A stretch of DNA of 64,000 nucleotides, from NCBI GenBank assembly GCA_951812925.1, contig OX638369.1, positions 45,379,061 to 45,443,060 on the forward strand, given 5' to 3'. The position numbers were made by a program, and so were the translations under genes. Source of the DNA: Calliopum simillimum (taxonomy: Eukaryota; Arthropoda; Insecta; Diptera; Lauxaniidae). The notes below the pieces were generated by a model. The model was not told where the DNA came from and ran no database searches. It saw only the letters and a list, made by a program, of their open reading frames with translations. Positions 58,221 to 64,000 of this stretch are shown one piece after another (position 1 is the first letter of the stretch; each line of letters opens with the position of its first letter).

Positions 58221-58560
58221 GCTATATTTCGGTCAATTTTTTAATAAATCATTTTAAAGGAAGTTTTATCTACTTTTTTTCTTGTTCTGTATATCTTTAC
58301 CTATATAGGCAAAAGAGTGAAAAACACAAGAATTGGTTTTTTTCTTAATTTTTTTTCTTTTTTGTTTCAAAATTTTTGGTATATAAAATTTTTTTTTCAT
58401 TTTTTGAATAAGCTATTTCGATAACAAATTAAATGTTCTACAAAAAGTTTTCTAAAAAAAATATTGATGTTTTGTTCGTTTGCTATAAATTTGACAGCAA
58501 TCGGACTATTGATTCGTGAGTTATAGCATTTAGTGTGAAGCAACTTTTGTTAATAAAAAA
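58221..58560. other. Non-coding AT-rich region
   Basis: T- and A-runs. No gene is seen. Confidence 0.35.
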
Positions 58561-59200
58561 AAAAAAAAAAAGTGAACTTCGAGTTTTGATAAAGCATTGC
58601 TTTTTGATGGAAAAAATACAGTGGAAACCAAACAATGTCTTGATAAACATTATCCGAACTCTACTCCATCGATACAAATGGATTGCTAAATTTAAACATG
58701 CACAAATGATGCAGAGCGCTGTGGACTCCCAAATTAGGCTGTTATTCCAGAAAACATAAAAAAATCCACAAATTGGTTATGAACGATTGCAAATTGAAGA
58801 AGCTTGAGCTAGCTGACATTGTAAAGATATCACATGGTAGTGTTTTTACCATTTTACACGAACATTTGGGTATGCAAAAGCTGGCTGCCGTGAGCTTACA
58901 GTCGACCAAAACAAAAACGAATTGATGCTTCAGAGAAGTGTTAAACCGCTGTTAAACCGCAATAAAATCGAATTCTATCGTCGATATGTGACAATCGATG
59001 AAACATGCCTTCACTTTTACACACCAGAATCCTATTTTGACGAAAAAGAGAAATCGTAATATAAAAGTGGTATCGAAAAGGTGGAAAATCGCTATACTCG
59101 TTGTATCGCCCTTGAAGGCAACTATGTATGTTGAATAGTAAAATCGAGTTTTGTCAAAATTTTGTTTTTTCCTTACTTATCCTACGGACTTATTGAATGA
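58561..59200 (+). pseudogene. Mariner transposase, internally deleted
   Basis: Plus-strand frames in order give LIKHCFLMEK, CLDKHYPNSTPSIQM, an HTH linker with ENIKKIHKLVMNDCKLKKL, ILHEHLGMQKLAAV, FYRRYVTIDETCLHFYTPES (first catalytic D) and, after a deletion of most of the catalytic domain, VENRYTRCIALEGNYV at the C-terminus. Several frameshifts are present. The C-terminal phrase is typical of mellifera/cecropia-type mariners. It is a different lineage from the element at 51997. The termini were not resolved. Confidence 0.82.
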
Positions 59201-59203
59201 CCT

Positions 59204-59225
59204 GTTAGGTTAGGTAAGGTTAGGG
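59204..59225. repeat. Short TTAGG-like run
   Basis: GTTAGGTTAGGTAAGGTTAG lies between the mariner remnant and the 3' end of the non-LTR element. It may be the 3' terminal repeat of that retroelement on the minus strand (CCTAA units) or the mariner end. Confidence 0.45.
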
Positions 59226-61015
59226 TGGCGGTAATTGCGTAAGCAAAAAGCTCACATAGAGCAACTAGGTCCATAGCGTTACCATAAACTCCCTTCAGTT
59301 AAGAGAATAGCAGTGTTCTGGCTTCATGATTTTCATCTATATAGAAGGTTCCAGTTTTTAAGGCGAAATTCATTAGTTTCGATAATGCTGTACCAGCTAT
59401 CTCGTTTATGGAGCCGAACATAGCCTGCCTAAGATTTGCCATTCTCCGACTGGTTAGCGCCGGGCAATAGCACAAGACGTGCTCTACAGTTTCTTCCACA
59501 TCGGGTTCGGAACAGTTTCTGCACCAGTTGTTTGATATTAATCCCATCCTGTATGCGTGGTGTCCAATTAGACAGTGTCCAGTTGTAACACCAATCAACA
59601 GTCTGCAATTAATTGTGTTAAGAGAGAGAACTTATGTAGTTTTGTTACTATTGTAAGAGGGCCAGAATTTTTTGGCCGTTTTGTTTTTTGTGTTGTTTAC
59701 CCATATATTTTCCGCTAAAATTTGTGGTTGCTTAGTCTTTTGCGTAAAGTAAAACTTAAGTGGTACTTTTACAATCAAAGGAGCATTGAGTAACTGCACA
59801 CCTTGTTTAGCAAGCTCATCAGCCCTTTCATATCCCACAATGTTGCAGTGTCCAGGAACCCACAGTAATCGTATTGAGTTATTATTGCTCAGGCTTTGTA
59901 AAGATTCCTTGCAGTTTGATACCGTTTTAGAATTAGTAGTGTTGCTTTTAAGTGCTTTAAGAGCTGCTTGACTATCAACGTAAATGTTTAATTTTTTATA
60001 AGAAAGGTAGTAGGTGAACTGATGGTATTGTGGTATACCTAATATTTTGTGAAATTTGAAAGGGAACCGTTAGATCAATTCCAGCCAAATTTTTTTATGC
60101 TAATCATTGAAGTATTGGCTACAGAATATATTTCAATAAAATGTGTGCAATTTCATTAAAAAAATTATTGAGCAAAATCTAAAAAAAGTCAAAAAAGCTG
60201 TTTTCAAAAAGTTGGGAGGTAATGTTGTATATATGGTGGCACAATGTGGTATATATACTGATCAGTACTTGTAAAGTGGACTGGCAATGTGGTACATATA
60301 AGTAGGGTAGTGTGGTATGCTTAACCATACAACCAAATATAAAGTTTGAAAGGTATGAAATAAGTTAATAATAACATTTACATTGGTTCTCAAACTCAAC
60401 AACAATCAAATAATGTTAAGAATAACATGAAATATTCATATATCACACTGGCCAATTTTTAGAAATTACAAAATTCTAAAAATAAAATGGGAAACTTTGT
60501 GAATTTACACATTTAAACACTTATTTTGCAATACTTAGGACTTACCTTTATTGAATATAAATAAAACTTCACCAAAAAGAAATTTTTCTTAACAAAATTT
60601 TTTTGCAAAGAATCCGGAAACTGACACCGGAAAAATTTTGTTTGTTGCATGACAGCAACACATCCCTGGTTTTTCATGTTTTCTGATAGGATGAAAACAG
60701 TGATGTTCGCAGGTTCTTTCTCAAATCGGAGATATGCGACCATACCACATTAAAAAACTATACCACAATAGCATCAGTTCCCCTAGGTAGATTGTAGGAT
60801 TTGCAAGTATTGGAGTTCAGTACAAAAACTCCAGCGCCAACCCCCTCATCTTGCTTCGAACCATCTGTGTATATATTTATTTCATTTGGTGGGTCTAGGT
60901 GATGCGATGTCCAGTAGTCTCTGGATGGAAATTTAACTGAAAACTTCCTGTCGAACCGGTATCTTGCTGTTGTAAGAATTTGAAAAATGTTTGGATTTTT
61001 CATGAAAATACACAA
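59226..61015 (-). pseudogene. Non-LTR retrotransposon 3' part: RNase H domain and C-terminal zinc knuckle
   Basis: The minus strand begins with lead sequence and INIYTDGSKQDEGVGAGVFV (first RNase H aspartate, about 60890-60830). After the insertion at 60011-60785 it continues LNIYVDSQAALKALKSNTTN (second site), LWVPGHCNIVGYERADELAK (the H/D motif) and a linker. A stop near 59634 follows NSNKTT. The next block has GHCLIGHHAYRMGL, CRNCSEPDVEETVEHVLCYC (cysteine/histidine knuckle) and PALTSRRMANL, ending near 59299. RNase H after RT plus this C-terminal knuckle fits the I/LOA/R1 group. RT and ORF1 are absent, so the copy is 5'-truncated. A deletion and frameshift accompany the insertion point. 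Confidence 0.87.
60011..60785. mobile_element. TIR element with TGTGGTATA motif array (775 bp)
   Basis: Inverted ends TAGGTGAACTGATGGTATTG and TAGGGGAACTGATGCTATTG. A 5-bp duplication GGTAG is present at 60006-60010 and 60786-60790. GTGGTATA-like words recur near 60028, 60235, 60250, 60290 and 60312, and inverted near 60740-60770. The minus-strand frame 60743-60513 is not recognised. It interrupts the RNase H domain of the retroelement. Confidence 0.8.
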
Positions 61016-62079
61016 ACTTTACATACAATGTTTCGCATTTATGCAAAACAATAATCATTAACAATCAATCAATTTGTTGTTCCTCTGCTATAAAATCAAT
61101 AATTCAAAATATATGTAGTCATTGTTCAGGCTTTTATTCATTAACCTGAAATTCAAAGAGTATCGAAAAATCGTAGAAATATGTCGAAGTAGAATATTGC
61201 AACTAAGTAAACACTTATAAGGGTTGCCAACTAACGCAAACAAACCGAGTACAATCTTGTAAACATAATACATATTTTCATTTTACAACTTCCGTATAAA
61301 TGAACTTTTGTTGCAAAAGACATCATCTGCAAATATGTAATCCCCAAGGCAACCATTGAAAATGGGGCATCATATTGGAGGCAAGGCATATCTACTCCTT
61401 TGTTAGTTTTAGATTCTTTCCCTATATTGTTGCATTCTATAGAATTTGTTGTTTGTTTCTTTGTATCCCTTGCTGCAGCTTTATCGCTTGGATTACAATT
61501 TGTATTGCTGTTGTTTTGGATGCAATATTAATCTACTTTTTGCAATTGTTCGATACACATACACTCGTGTTTACATAAGCGGGGCCTATTATTTTTCTAT
61601 TCTTTCCTTCGCATGTCTCTACACAATTTTTTTTTTTTTTTGGGCAAAATGCCTGTAAAATTAAAAGAAATAGTAAAAGAAAATTCAACTTCAAGTGAGA
61701 AAAATTTTTGCGAGAAGACTATTCCATGCATAACTAAAATGTAACGTTTGTCAATATCTGGCATGAGAAAAAAAATTTGCTCCCTTCAAATACTAAATTT
61801 TTATTATTTTTTGCTATGTTGTTCCCCATCAAAATCAAGTTTCATAAAAAAATGTATAAATTTATAGCTTCTTCTAAACAGCGAGCCCCAAACGGTTCTA
61901 AGTTTGACAAAATTAGATGTGTAAACCGAATAAGTAGAAGTTTCCTGTAAAGAAGAAAAAATAAAATCCTAGCTAATATGCTTTAGGATATATTGAGTCC
62001 ATATCTTTTGGACTTTTAATTGAAAAACTAAAATTTTGCGCATTCAAAAACAAAAAAAAGACAAACAACAAAGCTTAAA
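61016..62079. other. Non-coding region, nothing recognised
   Basis: AT-rich DNA with a T16 tract near 61630. Frames at 61375-61658 have no domain. Confidence 0.35.
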
Positions 62080-63260
62080 AATCGCGATTAAGTCAACAAA
62101 GTGTTGCTGAAACATTATACTACAAAAATTGCTTTAAAGAGAACAAAATGTTGCTGAAACATTAAAATACGAAAAAATAACATTTAATTCAACAAAATGT
62201 CTCTGGAACATTTAAAGATATGGGAGAAGGGGGTGGTTTCGACACCCTAACAGAAAAGTCCTTATATCTTCCCAATGCAATTGTGCATATTATTTTGAAT
62301 ACACATAGACTATGCATGAATATGTGTGCTTCTTTTATAAATTACAAAAAAATCGATATGTTTGCTACTTTCGGAAATGTGAACAATAAACCAAAGTTAA
62401 AACAAATGACGAAACCTCTCACTTTTGGGGAGGCTTCGTCAGTCATATACATTTTTGATTCCCTTGATTTTTTGAAACCTTCAACCTTTTGAATGTAGAT
62501 GGTAAAAGACGAATTGCTTCCGGTGATACAATGGGAGAAAGAAAATCAGGGATGTCGTCTTCAATCGGGCCCATATCCAGCAAATCATTCGGACCAGGAA
62601 GGCCAGAGCCTTGAACGAGTTCGAGACATGATTCAGGCTGATTCTATATACATTTTTACATCGGCATTAGTACCGAACTCCATATCTTGTGAATAATCAG
62701 ATTCATGGAAAATAATTGAATCATATGTATAAATTTCAGTTGTCGAATCCTCCCATTTACACTTGACGAATCCTCCCTTATCCACTTGTTTCCAAATTTC
62801 CAAAATTTCGCAGGTACTGATGAAGCCTCCCACGTGTCGAAACCTCCCCCTTCTACCCTACTTACTAAAATTGTCTTATTGAAACCATTAAGATAACAAA
62901 ATCCACTTTAACATAAAAAAAAAAAAATTGCTGAATTTTTTAAAATAATAAAAATCGCTTGAAGTCACTAATACATATGTTGCTGAAACATTAAAACTAC
63001 TACAATAGGTTTAAGTCAACAAGAAGTTGCTGAAACATTGAAATTTTAAAAATCGCTATCAGGTCAACAAAATGTTGTTTAAACCATTAAAATAAAAAAC
63101 ATCGTCTTAAATTCAAAAAATATAGTAAAATTTACGGCAACAATAAAACTACTAAAATCGCCTTAAAGTCAGTAAAATGTTGCTGAAGCATCAATAAAGC
63201 AAAAACTGCTTTAAAAATAAACAAAATGTTGCTGAAACAATTAAAGTAACAATCAGAAAC
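62080..63260. repeat. Tandem repeat of about 60 bp, split by an insertion
   Basis: The monomer resembles GTCAACAAAATGTTGCTGAA then ACATTAAAATAC and AAAAATCGCTTTAAA. Copies of TGTTGCTGAAACATT or close variants lie near 62102, 62151, 62980, 63025, 63179 and 63228, with decayed ones between. The array is interrupted by a TA-flanked element at 62221-62858. Divergence between monomers is high. Confidence 0.75.
62221..62858. mobile_element. TA-flanked TIR element with CGAAACCTCCC motif array (638 bp)
   Basis: Inverted ends TGGGAGAAGGGGGTGGTTTC and GGGTAGAAGGGGGAGGTTTC are flanked by TA (62219-62220 and 62859-62860). Inside, CGAAACCTCCC, GAATCCTCCC and inverse GGGGAGGCTTCGTC recur near 62415-62440, 62745, 62768, 62823 and 62840. 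Several short frames on both strands look like decayed coding DNA but no domain is recognised. Confidence 0.82.
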
Positions 63261-64000
63261 CGGATTAGTTACCTCCGATGAACTTTCCGATGTTTAATTA
63301 GTAACCGAGCGGAGAATTGATCTTTTACGTTTGGAATATGAGATATCGTAAACTAAACGTTCAAAAACATAACTTTTCGCTAATTTTAAAGTTATGTAGA
63401 AGGATGAAGTAATTTTAAGCCATGAAACATGACAGCATCAGTTTTGTTCTTTCTTCATATTTGGGCATATCCGAAAATAATTTCCACTTATATGACCCAG
63501 GTTTTAAGAAAAAATTTTTTTCCATGTTCAATAACCAAATGTAGTGGAATTTATTCCTAAACATATAAAATGAAATTCCCAATAGGTGAACAAAAGAATT
63601 TCTAACCGAGATGGTGTCAGGAGGTCGTTTTATCTAGAAATTTTGGGAAAATCAAGATTTCCGATAATAAACGGGAGAGCACATATTGCAGAAGTAGTAG
63701 ATATGTTACGGGGCACCTTTCCAAAATTCAGAAAAACCGTATATGGGTCGTGGCAACAGAATGGGTTAAAAAGTCTGAATTGCTCTTTACGCCCACATAA
63801 CTGGTCCGAAAATTCTGACAAAATTCAAGCCAATTCCATGACAAAAAATAAATCAAATTTGTTTATGATGTTTTTTGATATAAGCCACCCATGTCTAAAA
63901 AAACGAAAAACGCTAAGATTTGGGTAAAAAACTTGATTTTTGGCGGAATACGAAATTTATAGTTTTTCGTTTTTTGCTCATCATGGGGGGCTTAAATCAA
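63261..64000. other. Non-coding region with an unassigned 113-codon frame
   Basis: The plus frame 63586-63927 begins MNKRISNRDGVRRSFYLEIL and has mixed composition, but no domain, splice signal or repeat partner is recognised. It may be old transposon coding DNA. The rest is AT-rich. Confidence 0.3.

Overview
The window is AT-rich, intron-bearing, repeat-dense eukaryotic DNA. It looks like the nuclear genome of a higher (cyclorrhaphan) fly. The evidence is an insect odorant receptor with short GT-AG introns, repeats matching the dipteran mini-me pattern (TA tract, conserved core, GTCY tract), and abundant insect-type mariner, hAT, Penelope and jockey/LOA-like elements. I cannot name the species.

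Only two host genes can be supported. An odorant receptor (7tm_6 family) lies on the minus strand at 4358-5608 in three exons, and its short last exon was not found. A two-exon Tctex-type dynein light chain gene lies on the plus strand at 19483-19946 and is complete (134 aa). They are unrelated in function and do not form a cluster.

Nearly all other recognisable sequence is transposon-derived. 1-4200 holds a nested-TIR MITE, a 107-bp tandem repeat and a foldback element whose arms are built from 11-bp units. 5800-8250 and 15280-17160 hold two CACTA/Chapaev-like MITEs with 4-bp target duplications, both inside mini-me sequence. 10600-12170 holds a degenerate satellite and an 800-bp hAT element. 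20090-20590 is a jockey-like RT fossil. 22757-23483 is a Tc1-like remnant. 24990-26182 is a TIR element with tRNA-like B boxes and a doubly palindromic insertion. 26871-28174 is a nearly intact mariner-superfamily element with one stop codon. 32690-35090 is a Penelope-like element with an inverted companion fragment. 36523-48240 contains several copies of a large foldback family carrying mini-me, hAT and TA-flanked insertions. 51997-53281 and 58560-59200 are dead mariners. 54628-55480 is a second copy of the 24990 family. 59215-61015 is the RNase H/3' end of a non-LTR retrotransposon split by a 775-bp TIR element. 62080-63260 is a ~60-bp tandem repeat split by another TIR element.

Three patterns stand out. 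Several independent TIR elements carry arrays of a short GC-rich motif that echoes their own terminus. Mini-me copies repeatedly serve as insertion sites. Two foldback copies carry a mini-me at the same site, so they descend from a composite progenitor. All calls come from reading the sequence; no homology search or structure prediction was run.
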